From the NCBI GenBank assembly GCA_014382645.1, contig JACNJI010000446.1, positions 1-5,306 on the forward strand: a DNA stretch of 5,306 nucleotides, written 5' to 3'. Numbering within the stretch: position 1 is the first letter of the stretch; each line of letters opens with the position of its first letter. Below are positions 1-5,306 of this stretch, one piece after another. The position numbers and the translations under genes were made by a program. This stretch comes from Verrucomicrobiota bacterium (GTDB lineage Bacteria; Verrucomicrobiota; Verrucomicrobiia; Opitutales; Seribacteraceae). Under the pieces are notes generated by a model. That model was not told the DNA's origin, did no database searches, and was given only the letters and a program-made list of their open reading frames with translations.

Positions 1-1
1 C

Positions 2-283
2 GCCTACGATTGGCGCTTCACCTCTCCATCCAAAAGACTGAAGGTCGACATGATACTAAAGGAAAAGAAAAAAGTGTTCTTTACGGTCCACCTCAATCTT
101 CGACGCAAAAAAATTAGCTCAGGAAATTTAGCCTGGGCACTGGCGCGCTTTCCCTTCCTTACTTTTAGCATAACGGCAGGAATATATTGGCACGCCTTAC
201 TTTTGCGGCTCAAGGGATGCCCCTTTCATTCCCATCCAAAGCACTTGGCAAACTCAACTTCTCATGGACAAGCAAGCAACTGA
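2..283 (+). CDS. DUF1365 family protein, C-terminal part (5' end outside window)
   Basis: The frame is open from the window edge (first full codon at base 2) to the TGA at 281-283, giving the last 93 residues of a longer protein. Recognisable DUF1365 features are the YDWRF block near the start, the stretch FFTVHLNLRRKKIS, then the ARFPFLTF segment, the IYWHALLLRLKG amphipathic/hydrophobic segment and the final PFHSHP motif that usually closes the family. Full members are about 250 residues, so roughly two thirds lies upstream. The biochemical activity of DUF1365 is not established; members are found beside CFA-type methyltransferases and FAD-dependent amine-oxidase-like proteins, which suggests a role in acyl-chain modification. 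The last residues overlap the next gene by 20 bases, supporting co-translation. An internal ATG at 50 is not the true start, because the family match continues upstream of it. Confidence 0.85.
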   Translation, partial: AYDWRFTSPSKRLKVDMILKEKKKVFFTVHLNLRRKKISSGNLAWALARFPFLTFSITAGIYWHALLLRLKGCPFHSHPKHLANSTSHGQASN

Positions 284-1532
284 ACGGACATCGAGTTTAC
301 CAATCGAATTCTCTTCCAAAAGGGGGTTTTTCGAGAACGCCTTTGTTTCACGACTTCGGAAGATTACTCAAGGAACTCTGCAAATAGATAGCCCCTCGGA
401 TTCTCTTATCTTAGGAGATTCATCCAAAGAAGGGATACATGCCAAAATTCGAGTTTCGGAAAAGGTCTTCTTTCGTAAGGCTTGCTTGGGAGGTTCCCTC
501 GGCGTCGCAGACAGCTTTGCGAACGGCGACTGGACGTCACCGGATCTAGTTATGCTTTTTCGCCTTTTCCTACAGAATCAGGAAGCAATGGACGGAATGG
601 AAGGTGGTTGGGCAACTTTTCTCAACAAAGTCGCAAGATGGGGCTATGCCATCGGACAAAAGAATACGATAAAGGGAAGCCGTAAAAACATAGCTCTCCA
701 CTACGATCTGGGGAACGACTTCTACGAGCTCATGCTCGACCCTACCATGACCTACTCGTGCGGCATCTTCGCTACCCCCCAGAGCACCCTAGAGGACGCC
801 TCCATAGCCAAATACGACCGCATCATAGAGCAACTTGACATCAAACCCGGCCATCGCCTTTTGGAAATCGGATGCGGTTGGGGCGGATTCGCACATCGGC
901 TAGCCGAAAGAACGGAAGCCACACTCACGGCGACGACTATTTCCGAGCGCCAGTACAAGTTTGCCATCGAACGAATTCATAAGAACGGATGGGAGGAACG
1001 GATCCGTATCGTCAAGCAAGACTACCGGAATCTATCTGGCAAATTCGACAGGATCGTCTCGATAGAGATGATCGAGGCCGTGGGCCACGAATATCTTCCC
1101 GCCTATTTTTCCAAGATTTCCGACCTGCTCGCTTCCGACGGTGCGGCCATGATCCAAGGCATCACAATGCCTGACCATCGATATGCGCAATACCTCAAGG
1201 AAGTCGATTACATCCGAACGCGGGTCTTTCCCGGCAGTTGCGTTCCCTCTGCCTCAGCCATGATTGCGGCAGCGGTCGAGCGCTCCGACCTTCGCCCCGC
1301 CGCCCTCCACGATTTCGGACACCACTATGCCCGAACACTGCGCGAATGGCGCCTGCGCTTCAAGGAAAACGAGAACAAGATAAGCTCCCTTGGGTACAAC
1401 GATTCCTTCAGAAGAGCTTGGGAATATTACCTTTGCTACTGCGAAGCGGGTTTCGAGGAAGGATATACCGGGGACGTCCACCTCCTCCTCGCCAAGCCCG
1501 AGTGCAAACTTGCCCGGGGCTTCCCGCAATGA
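264..1532 (+). CDS. Cyclopropane-fatty-acyl-phospholipid synthase family SAM-dependent methyltransferase
   Basis: Predicted 422-residue enzyme that transfers a methyl or methylene group from S-adenosylmethionine to the double bond of an unsaturated phospholipid acyl chain, peripherally at the inner membrane. An N-terminal lipid-binding domain (about 1-140) precedes the Rossmann methyltransferase domain. Visible motifs: HYDLGNDFYELMLD (146-159), TYSC with C166, SAM-binding motif I LLEIGCGWGGFA (199-210), SIEMIEAVG (266-274) and HHYARTLREW (353-362). By alignment to E. coli Cfa from memory, C166, E271 and Y355 match the bicarbonate-site Cys139, Glu239 and Tyr317, while the position of His266 is glutamine (Q298 in IQGITMPD). 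This QxIxxPD plus VFPGSCVPS (321-329) pattern marks the branch shared with plant cyclopropane synthases and many bacterial homologues. Length is near the family norm (E. coli about 382). The ATG at 264 overlaps the previous gene by 20 bases and has no clear Shine-Dalgarno, which fits coupling. Product could be a cyclopropane, methylene or methyl fatty acid; a symbol such as cfa is therefore not assigned. Confidence 0.93.
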   Translation: MDKQATERTSSLPIEFSSKRGFFENAFVSRLRKITQGTLQIDSPSDSLILGDSSKEGIHAKIRVSEKVFFRKACLGGSLGVADSFANGDWTSPDLVMLFRLFLQNQEAMDGMEGGWATFLNKVARWGYAIGQKNTIKGSRKNIALHYDLGNDFYELMLDPTMTYSCGIFATPQSTLEDASIAKYDRIIEQLDIKPGHRLLEIGCGWGGFAHRLAERTEATLTATTISERQYKFAIERIHKNGWEERIRIVKQDYRNLSGKFDRIVSIEMIEAVGHEYLPAYFSKISDLLASDGAAMIQGITMPDHRYAQYLKEVDYIRTRVFPGSCVPSASAMIAAAVERSDLRPAALHDFGHHYARTLREWRLRFKENENKISSLGYNDSFRRAWEYYLCYCEAGFEEGYTGDVHLLLAKPECKLARGFPQ

Positions 1533-2056
1533 ACACGCGTCTTTCCTTCCTCATCGATCTGGCGATTTTTCAAACGGCTTGGTTTGCCTGCGTGCTCGCG
1601 AGCATCAGCCCCAACCCATATGTTCTCCCTCTGGCAGGATCAGTCCTCGTTCTGGGTCGGGTCATCCAAAAAAAGCGGATTCGGAAAGCTCTGCCCTTGG
1701 CTTTCACCTGCCTCGCCTTCGGAACCCTTGGAGACGCTTTACTCGTCAACCTTGAATTTCTCGCATTCGCCCCCTATCCCAGCCTCCTCGGATCTCCCCT
1801 CTGGATGATTGCCCTTTGGCTTAATTTCGGATTCATGCTCCGCCCACTGTTCGAATGGTTTTTGGACACTTACACTCGAACCTTTTCAGGATTTTCAATT
1901 GGAGGAGTAATAGCCTATTATTCCGGAGAAAAGATCGGGGTCCTCAGCCTGGAAAAGGGCTGGGAATCAGCCATTGCCATTGGGGCGGAATGGGCCATCG
2001 CCGGCATTGCGCTACGCCACCTTTCATTGAGGCACTCGGACGGTAAAGAGACATGA
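1529..2056 (+). CDS. DUF2878 family small membrane protein
   Basis: Predicted 175-residue integral membrane protein. Start chosen at the ATG at 1529, which overlaps the preceding TGA as ATGA; the frame is open further upstream to 1238, but that part lies antiparallel in meaning to the well-conserved methyltransferase C-terminus and is only a shadow. Hydrophobic segments appear at about 5-25, 31-45, 55-80 (with the GTLGD acidic turn at 65-69), 90-108 and 147-163. Family-like signatures are GDALLVN (68-74), PLWMIALWLNF (90-100) and the GGVIAYYSGEKIG stretch (125-137). Length is typical for DUF2878, whose members are small inner-membrane proteins of unknown function, commonly encoded directly after a CFA-type methyltransferase, as here. 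A role in presenting lipid substrate to, or anchoring, the neighbouring methyltransferases is inference only. The upstream sequence is GC-rich with no usable Shine-Dalgarno, so translation probably depends on ribosomes finishing the gene before. Confidence 0.85.
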   Translation: MNTRLSFLIDLAIFQTAWFACVLASISPNPYVLPLAGSVLVLGRVIQKKRIRKALPLAFTCLAFGTLGDALLVNLEFLAFAPYPSLLGSPLWMIALWLNFGFMLRPLFEWFLDTYTRTFSGFSIGGVIAYYSGEKIGVLSLEKGWESAIAIGAEWAIAGIALRHLSLRHSDGKET

Positions 2057-2853
2057 GCCAACTCGATCTGCTGCTCTACGGCCAAGCCTGTGCATCCACG
2101 CTGATGACCATTGGTTGGATGGTTGCTACCAAGATCAAGAACACTTCCTACGTCGATGTCCTCTGGGCCTATGGCGTGGGAATTTCAGGCTTTGCCTATC
2201 TCCACTCTCAACAGGACCTGAGAAACCCGACCCGGCTTCTTGTTCTACAGGTCCTGTTAGTCGTCTGGTCACTCCGGTTGGGAACCCACTTGCTGTTAAG
2301 ATGCCTGGGAAAACCGGAGGATGCTCGCTATGATTATCTGAGGCAGTGGATGGGCAAACGGGCAAATCTCGGCTTTTTCCTGTTTTTCCAAATTCAGGCC
2401 TTCTGGATTGTCCTTTTCGCCTCCCCCTTTCTTATCCTTGCCCACAATAGCGCACCCATCGATCCGTTCGACTACCTAGGGCTCGCAATTTGGATAATCG
2501 GATTCATCGGGCTGACTACAGCAGACCGTCAGCTCGCACGATTCAAGCAAGCTCCAAAGAGAAAACGAGCGGAAGTATGTGACACTGGCCTCTGGAGATA
2601 TTCACGACACCCAAACTATTTCTTTGAGTGGGTCTTGTGGCTCGGATACCTCCCCATGGGATGGTCCGCACCAGAGGGAGATTGGTTACTGGTCCTTCCT
2701 GTCATGCTCTACCTCTTTCTGACCAAAATCACCGGCATCCCTTTCGTGGAGGCCCGCAAGCTCGAAGCCAGCGGAGAAGCTTATGCTTCTTATGTACAAC
2801 GGACCTCCTCCTTTTTTCTGTGGTTTCCAAAAAACAAGGAAACTCCTTCATGA
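2053..2853 (+). CDS. DUF1295 / steroid 5-alpha-reductase-like integral membrane protein
   Basis: Predicted 266-residue polytopic membrane protein. Hydrophobic segments lie at about 6-25, 35-51, 60-83, 106-130, 141-157, 188-203 and 210-228. Family signatures are YVDVLWAYGVG (33-43), RYDYLRQ (92-98), DTGLWRYSRHPNYF (177-190), TKITGIP (224-230) with the E-A-R that follows, and the closing YASYVQRTSSFFLWFPK region (244-260). The RHPNYFFEW motif is the NADPH-associated signature of the steroid 5-alpha-reductase / isoprenylcysteine methyltransferase-like fold, so a membrane-embedded reductase acting on a lipid carbon-carbon double bond is the favoured role; no reaction can be assigned firmly. It lies between two CFA-type methyltransferases, which suggests it reduces or rearranges an intermediate they generate. 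The start overlaps the previous stop (ATGA at 2053-2056), with a weak GGTAAAGAGA purine stretch just upstream. Length is typical of the family. Confidence 0.9.
   Translation: MSQLDLLLYGQACASTLMTIGWMVATKIKNTSYVDVLWAYGVGISGFAYLHSQQDLRNPTRLLVLQVLLVVWSLRLGTHLLLRCLGKPEDARYDYLRQWMGKRANLGFFLFFQIQAFWIVLFASPFLILAHNSAPIDPFDYLGLAIWIIGFIGLTTADRQLARFKQAPKRKRAEVCDTGLWRYSRHPNYFFEWVLWLGYLPMGWSAPEGDWLLVLPVMLYLFLTKITGIPFVEARKLEASGEAYASYVQRTSSFFLWFPKNKETPS
2836..2848 (+). promoter_or_regulatory. Shine-Dalgarno of the second methyltransferase inside a possible small hairpin
   Basis: AAGGA (2836-2840) lies nine bases before the ATG at 2850 and is the best ribosome-binding sequence among the overlapping junctions. 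It is followed by AAC and then TCCTT (2844-2848), its exact reverse complement, so the site could fold into a five-pair stem with a three-base loop. The stem is inside the end of the DUF1295 gene, so ribosomes finishing that gene would melt it; that would make translation of the methyltransferase depend on its neighbour. The stem is short and only marginally stable, so the effect is speculative; the Shine-Dalgarno role is more secure than the hairpin. Confidence 0.45.
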
Positions 2854-3890
2854 GCCTTACCGACACCTTTATCGAACTTGCCGAACGCGGTCTTGTTCCG
2901 GATTTTCTCGTTCGGGCGGGAATTCGTTATCTCTGTCACAAGAGACTCGGACAATGCAGAACGAATGACTGCGAGGCCAATGCAGAGTTAGCGGAAAAGT
3001 ACCTCAAGGAATCCGACGCCTCGACCATGGCGGTCCTTACGGACAAGGCCAACGAGCAACACTATGAAGTCCCGACCGAGTTTTACCAGAAAGTCCTCGG
3101 TGAGAATCTCAAGTACAGTTGTTGCTACTTCGAGTCGTTCACCGGCGACCTATCGAAAGCCGAGAATCATGCACTTGAGCTAAGTTGCCAACATGCCCAA
3201 CTGAAAGACGAATTTGAAATTCTCGAGCTTGGATGTGGCTGGGGTTCCCTATCTCTCTGGATGGCTAATAGATTTCCGAAAGCTCGAATCACCTCCGTTT
3301 CAAATTCCCATTCCCAACGCCAGCACATCCTCTGCAAAGCGAAGGAACGCGGGCTGAAAAACCTCGAGGTCATTACCGAGGACGTCAACGCATTCGAGAC
3401 CGATAAGCACTTTGACCGTGTGGTTTCGGTCGAGATGTTCGAGCATGTCCGGAATCATCGAGAACTCTTCAGGCGTATTCACTCTTGGTTAAAACCAGGC
3501 GGGAAATTATTCGCTCACGTCTTCTGTCATCGATCTACCTCCTACCCCTTCGAAGCAGAGGGACAGGACGACTGGATGTCGAAACATTTCTTCAGTGGAG
3601 GAACCATGCCTGCGGACGAACTATTCCTTCGCATCTCCGGTTCCCTCGAACTGGAAAGCAGGTGGCGTTGGTCCGGCAAGCACTACGCACAGACATCGGA
3701 ATGCTGGTTGCACAACATGGACGCAAATCGAAAGGATATTCTTAAGCTCCTTCAAGAGGAACTTTCTTCAAAAGAAGCTCGTATTGCATTCAATCGTTGG
3801 CAAATCTTCTTCCTTGCATGTGCCGAAACCTTCGGTTTTCGAAATGGACAGGAATGGTGGGTCTCTCATTATCTCTTTGGAAAAAAATGA
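2850..3890 (+). CDS. CFA-superfamily SAM methyltransferase, coclaurine N-methyltransferase-like branch
   Basis: Predicted 346-residue soluble methyltransferase. Motifs: NEQHYEVPTEFY (68-79), KYSCCYF with C91 (88-94), SAM motif I ILELGCGWGSLSLW (124-137), SVEMFEHV (193-200), HVFCHR (223-228), DDWMSKHFFSGGTMP (240-254), GKHYAQTSECW (276-286) and the closing EWWVSHYLFGKK (335-346). The FFSGGTMP, HYAQTSE.W and W.SHYLF blocks are characteristic of the branch holding plant coclaurine N-methyltransferase and its many bacterial relatives, rather than classical Cfa. C91, E198, H223 and Y279 fit the positions of the bicarbonate-site residues of CFA/mycolic-acid cyclopropane synthases, so C-methylation of a lipid is at least possible. 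Bacterial members are not known alkaloid enzymes; substrate is unknown. The ATG at 2850 overlaps the upstream TGA and has AAGGA nine bases before it. The hydrophobic N-terminal domain of true Cfa is replaced by about 65 residues of different sequence. Length agrees with the branch. Confidence 0.9.
   Translation: MSLTDTFIELAERGLVPDFLVRAGIRYLCHKRLGQCRTNDCEANAELAEKYLKESDASTMAVLTDKANEQHYEVPTEFYQKVLGENLKYSCCYFESFTGDLSKAENHALELSCQHAQLKDEFEILELGCGWGSLSLWMANRFPKARITSVSNSHSQRQHILCKAKERGLKNLEVITEDVNAFETDKHFDRVVSVEMFEHVRNHRELFRRIHSWLKPGGKLFAHVFCHRSTSYPFEAEGQDDWMSKHFFSGGTMPADELFLRISGSLELESRWRWSGKHYAQTSECWLHNMDANRKDILKLLQEELSSKEARIAFNRWQIFFLACAETFGFRNGQEWWVSHYLFGKK
3881..3887 (+). other. A7 tract in slippery-heptamer register at the methyltransferase/propeller junction
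   Basis: The last two sense codons of the second methyltransferase are AAA AAA preceded by A, giving A AAA AAA in the register of a classical -1 frameshift heptamer, immediately before the TGA at 3888-3890. A -1 slip would place the ribosome on ATG 3887, the start codon of the propeller gene, and read on in that frame. No strong downstream stem was found by eye. The lysines may simply reflect the conserved YLF-x-K-K ending of this methyltransferase branch, so this is a sequence observation rather than a demonstrated recoding site. Confidence 0.3.
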
Positions 3891-5134
3891 ACATGACCAC
3901 CATATACCTTCTTTTTTGTATCTGCCTGACTCTACTGGCTAATACAGCAGCCGGGGCTTCTTTAGAGCTATCTTGGCCACAGTGGCGAGGACCGACTCGC
4001 GATGGTTTCGTTGAAAAAGAGTCGCCTTGGCCCCAAACTATAGCAAAGGACAAACTTCGTTTGGCTTGGCGAAAAGAAATCGGGAAAGGTTATCCCGGTC
4101 CGGTAGTATCGGAAAAATTGGTCTTCATCGTCGAGACCAAGGGAAAGAACGAGATCGTTAGGGCCTTCGACAGGCTGAACGGAGAACAGAAGTGGCAAGC
4201 GAGTTGGCCTGGTTCCATGAGCGTTCCCTTCTTTGCTTGGAAAAACGGAAGCTGGGTGCGTTCGACCCCGGCTTACGACGGCAATAATCTTTATGTTGCC
4301 GGGATGCGCGACTTCCTCGTCTGCCTCGATGCCAATACAGGAAAGAAAAAATGGTCGGTCGACTTCATGAAGCGATACAAGGCGCCTCTGCCGGCTTTCG
4401 GCTTCGTCTGTTCCCCACTAATCGATGGAGACCACCTATACGTTCAGGCTGGATCCGGCTTCGTTAAACTGGAGAAGGAAACAGGCAAGTCGATTTGGCT
4501 CACACTCTCCGACAAGGGCGGCATGTACGGTAGTGCCTTTTCCTCCCCCTCCATCGCTTCTCCTCAAGGAAAACGACAACTGCTGGTCCAGACGAGAACC
4601 GACTTGGCAGGAGTCGACTTGAAGGATGGCAAAGTGCTATGGCGTCAACCAATAAAGGCCTTTCGCGGCATGAACATTCTGACTCCCACCATTTTCGGCA
4701 ACGGGATTTTCACCAGCAGTTACGGCGGCAAAACCCTCTTGTTCGACTTGTCGGAAACCCCGTCAGGATTCTCCGTTAGTGAAAAGTGGCAAAACCGTCA
4801 GGAAGGATACATGTCCGGGCCGATCATAATCGATGGTTTTTGCTACCTTCATCTTCGGAAGCAACGAATGACGTGCATCGACATGAAGAACGGAGACACC
4901 AAATGGATCAGTGAAAAATCCTTCGGCAAATATATGTCAATGATATCTAACGGTAAACAAATTCTAGCACTCGATGAAGACGGCACTCTCTACCTTATTG
5001 AACCTAATTCCAAAAAACTTGTAATTAAGGAAAGCCGTGAGATATCCGATGAACCTAGTTGGGCCCACCTCGCCATATCGGGTCGTCAAATGTTCGTTCG
5101 AGAACTCGAAGCCATAGCCTGTTACGAATGGTGA
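3887..5134 (+). CDS. Secreted PQQ-like beta-propeller repeat protein
   Basis: Predicted 415-residue exported protein. Residues 1-24 form a Sec signal peptide: short polar start, hydrophobic core IYLLFCICLTLLA, and an AGA cleavage box before S25. The mature part opens with SWPQWRGPTRDG (29-40), a hallmark of outer-membrane-assembly-protein-B/PQQ-like propellers abundant in Planctomycetota and Verrucomicrobiota. At least five blade motifs of the form D-x-x-x-G-x-x-x-W are visible: near 95-103, 148-156, 196-204, 244-252 and 332-340, with a weaker one near 363-375. Such proteins are usually periplasmic scaffolds or binding proteins; sequence gives no sign of a bound PQQ or a catalytic site, and no lipobox cysteine is placed for lipidation. 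The start at 3887 overlaps the previous stop (ATGA); a second in-frame ATG at 3893 is an alternative start. The frame is open upstream to 3797, but those residues overlap the conserved methyltransferase C-terminus and would bury the signal peptide. Confidence 0.9.
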   Translation: MNMTTIYLLFCICLTLLANTAAGASLELSWPQWRGPTRDGFVEKESPWPQTIAKDKLRLAWRKEIGKGYPGPVVSEKLVFIVETKGKNEIVRAFDRLNGEQKWQASWPGSMSVPFFAWKNGSWVRSTPAYDGNNLYVAGMRDFLVCLDANTGKKKWSVDFMKRYKAPLPAFGFVCSPLIDGDHLYVQAGSGFVKLEKETGKSIWLTLSDKGGMYGSAFSSPSIASPQGKRQLLVQTRTDLAGVDLKDGKVLWRQPIKAFRGMNILTPTIFGNGIFTSSYGGKTLLFDLSETPSGFSVSEKWQNRQEGYMSGPIIIDGFCYLHLRKQRMTCIDMKNGDTKWISEKSFGKYMSMISNGKQILALDEDGTLYLIEPNSKKLVIKESREISDEPSWAHLAISGRQMFVRELEAIACYEW

Positions 5135-5149
5135 CTCCTTAGGCAGGTC

Positions 5150-5306
5150 ATGCGCGTACATTGGCTTCAACACGTGCCCTTCGAGGACTTGGGTTGCATG
5201 GGCGAATGGTTCCTCTCAAGAGGTCATGAACTTGCTTGCACCCGCCTCTTCGAGAAATCTTCTCTACCTGCTGTCGAGAATTTCGATTGGCTCGTGGTCA
5301 TGGGAG
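5150..5306 (+). CDS. Class I glutamine amidotransferase-like protein (GMP-synthase glutaminase-like), N-terminal part
   Basis: The frame opens at ATG 5150 and runs off the window without a stop, giving 52 residues starting MRVHWLQHVPFEDLG and including RGHELACTRLFE, LPAVENFDWLVVMGG. This is the typical N-terminus of stand-alone class I glutamine amidotransferase-like proteins: an HVPFE-x-x-G opening, an R-G-H turn, and the hydrophobic strand DWLVVMGG that leads to the oxyanion region. The nucleophilic cysteine and the His-Glu pair would be beyond the window, so catalytic competence cannot be judged. Stand-alone members hydrolyse glutamine or gamma-glutamyl compounds, or have unknown substrates; the target here is unknown. 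It starts 15 bases after the propeller stop, with TTAGG six bases before the ATG as a weak ribosome site, and no terminator in between, so it is probably on the same transcript though functionally perhaps unrelated to lipids. Confidence 0.82.
   Translation, partial: MRVHWLQHVPFEDLGCMGEWFLSRGHELACTRLFEKSSLPAVENFDWLVVMG

Larger units (their letters stand above)
2..5306 (+). other. Predicted polycistronic unit spanning the whole window
   Basis: All seven genes are on the plus strand. Junctions are: 20-base overlap (264-283), then ATGA overlaps at 1529-1532, 2053-2056, 2850-2853 and 3887-3890, then a 15-base gap (5135-5149). No inverted repeat followed by a T-run and no room for a promoter is present at any junction, so a single transcript entering from upstream and leaving downstream is the simplest reading. 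The promoter and any regulator lie outside the window. Internal promoters within coding sequence cannot be excluded. Confidence 0.75.

Noticed and set aside
61..1260. Base-composition shift from about 38% GC at 61-120 to about 58% at 1201-1260, considered as a transfer boundary
   Set aside because: The change is gradual, lies within continuous genes of a tight operon, and these are hand counts of single 60-base lines; the AT-rich part encodes lysine-rich segments that account for it.
1238..1528. Upstream extension of the DUF2878 frame, which is open from an ATG at 1238
   Set aside because: It lies entirely over the conserved C-terminal half of the first methyltransferase, its translation is arginine/proline-rich and unlike any membrane protein, and family similarity begins exactly at the ATGA overlap.
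2135..2365. Minus-strand open frames such as 2135-2365, 3790-4053 and 3968-4198
   Set aside because: All are short, antisense to well-supported genes, have low-complexity or arginine/serine/proline-rich translations and resemble no known family.
2775..2790. Perfect inverted repeat AGAAGC-TTAT-GCTTCT
   Set aside because: It sits inside the DUF1295 coding sequence 60 bases before its end, encodes conserved family residues (E-A-Y-A-S), and has no T-run, so it is neither a terminator nor a clear operator.
2628..2849. Upstream extension of the second methyltransferase frame from an ATG at 2628
   Set aside because: It overlaps the conserved C-terminus of DUF1295 including the RHPNYF region's downstream helices; the ATG at 2850 has a ribosome site and family-like N-terminus.
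3797..3886. Upstream extension of the propeller frame from an ATG at 3797
   Set aside because: It would place about 30 residues before a clear signal peptide and overlap the conserved end of the methyltransferase; the ATG at 3887 is far better.
5135..5149. Possible terminator or promoter between the propeller and the last gene
   Set aside because: Only 15 bases, no inverted repeat and no T-run; it holds just a weak ribosome-binding sequence.

Overview
The window reads as one unbroken plus-strand gene string: six consecutive protein genes, the first and last cut by the window edges, packed with overlapping stop and start codons and almost no intergenic DNA. No RNA genes, mobile elements, CRISPR arrays or terminators are visible, and no stretch longer than about 15 bases lacks a gene.

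Layout: (1) C-terminal end of a DUF1365 protein (2-283); (2) a full-length cyclopropane-fatty-acid-synthase-type SAM methyltransferase (264-1532); (3) a small DUF2878 membrane protein (1529-2056); (4) a DUF1295 / steroid 5-alpha-reductase-like membrane protein (2053-2853); (5) a second methyltransferase of the same superfamily but of the branch that contains plant coclaurine N-methyltransferase (2850-3890); (6) a secreted PQQ-like beta-propeller protein (3887-5134); (7) the start of a class I glutamine amidotransferase-like gene (5150 to the edge). Genes 2-3, 3-4, 4-5 and 5-6 each overlap by exactly four bases (ATGA), and genes 1-2 overlap by 20 bases, so translational coupling is likely throughout.

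Functionally, genes 1-5 look like a lipid-modification module. The DUF1365-CFA-DUF2878 series is a familiar neighbourhood in Gram-negative bacteria, usually preceded by an FAD-dependent amine-oxidase-like gene that would lie just upstream of this window. DUF1295 proteins and CFA-type methyltransferases also often sit together. A reasonable inference is that unsaturated acyl chains of membrane phospholipids are methylated or cyclopropanated and then reduced or further modified by the membrane-bound DUF1295 protein, with the second methyltransferase acting on the same or a related lipid. The product cannot be read from the sequence. The exported beta-propeller is an unexpected partner; it may simply share the transcript.

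Organism: a Gram-negative-type bacterium of middling GC content. The secreted propeller beginning with a WPQWRGP motif, the dense operon with mostly weak Shine-Dalgarno sequences, and this gene mix suggest the Verrucomicrobiota/Planctomycetota group, perhaps a marine Opitutae-like lineage. This placement is a guess from gene style, not from a marker gene.
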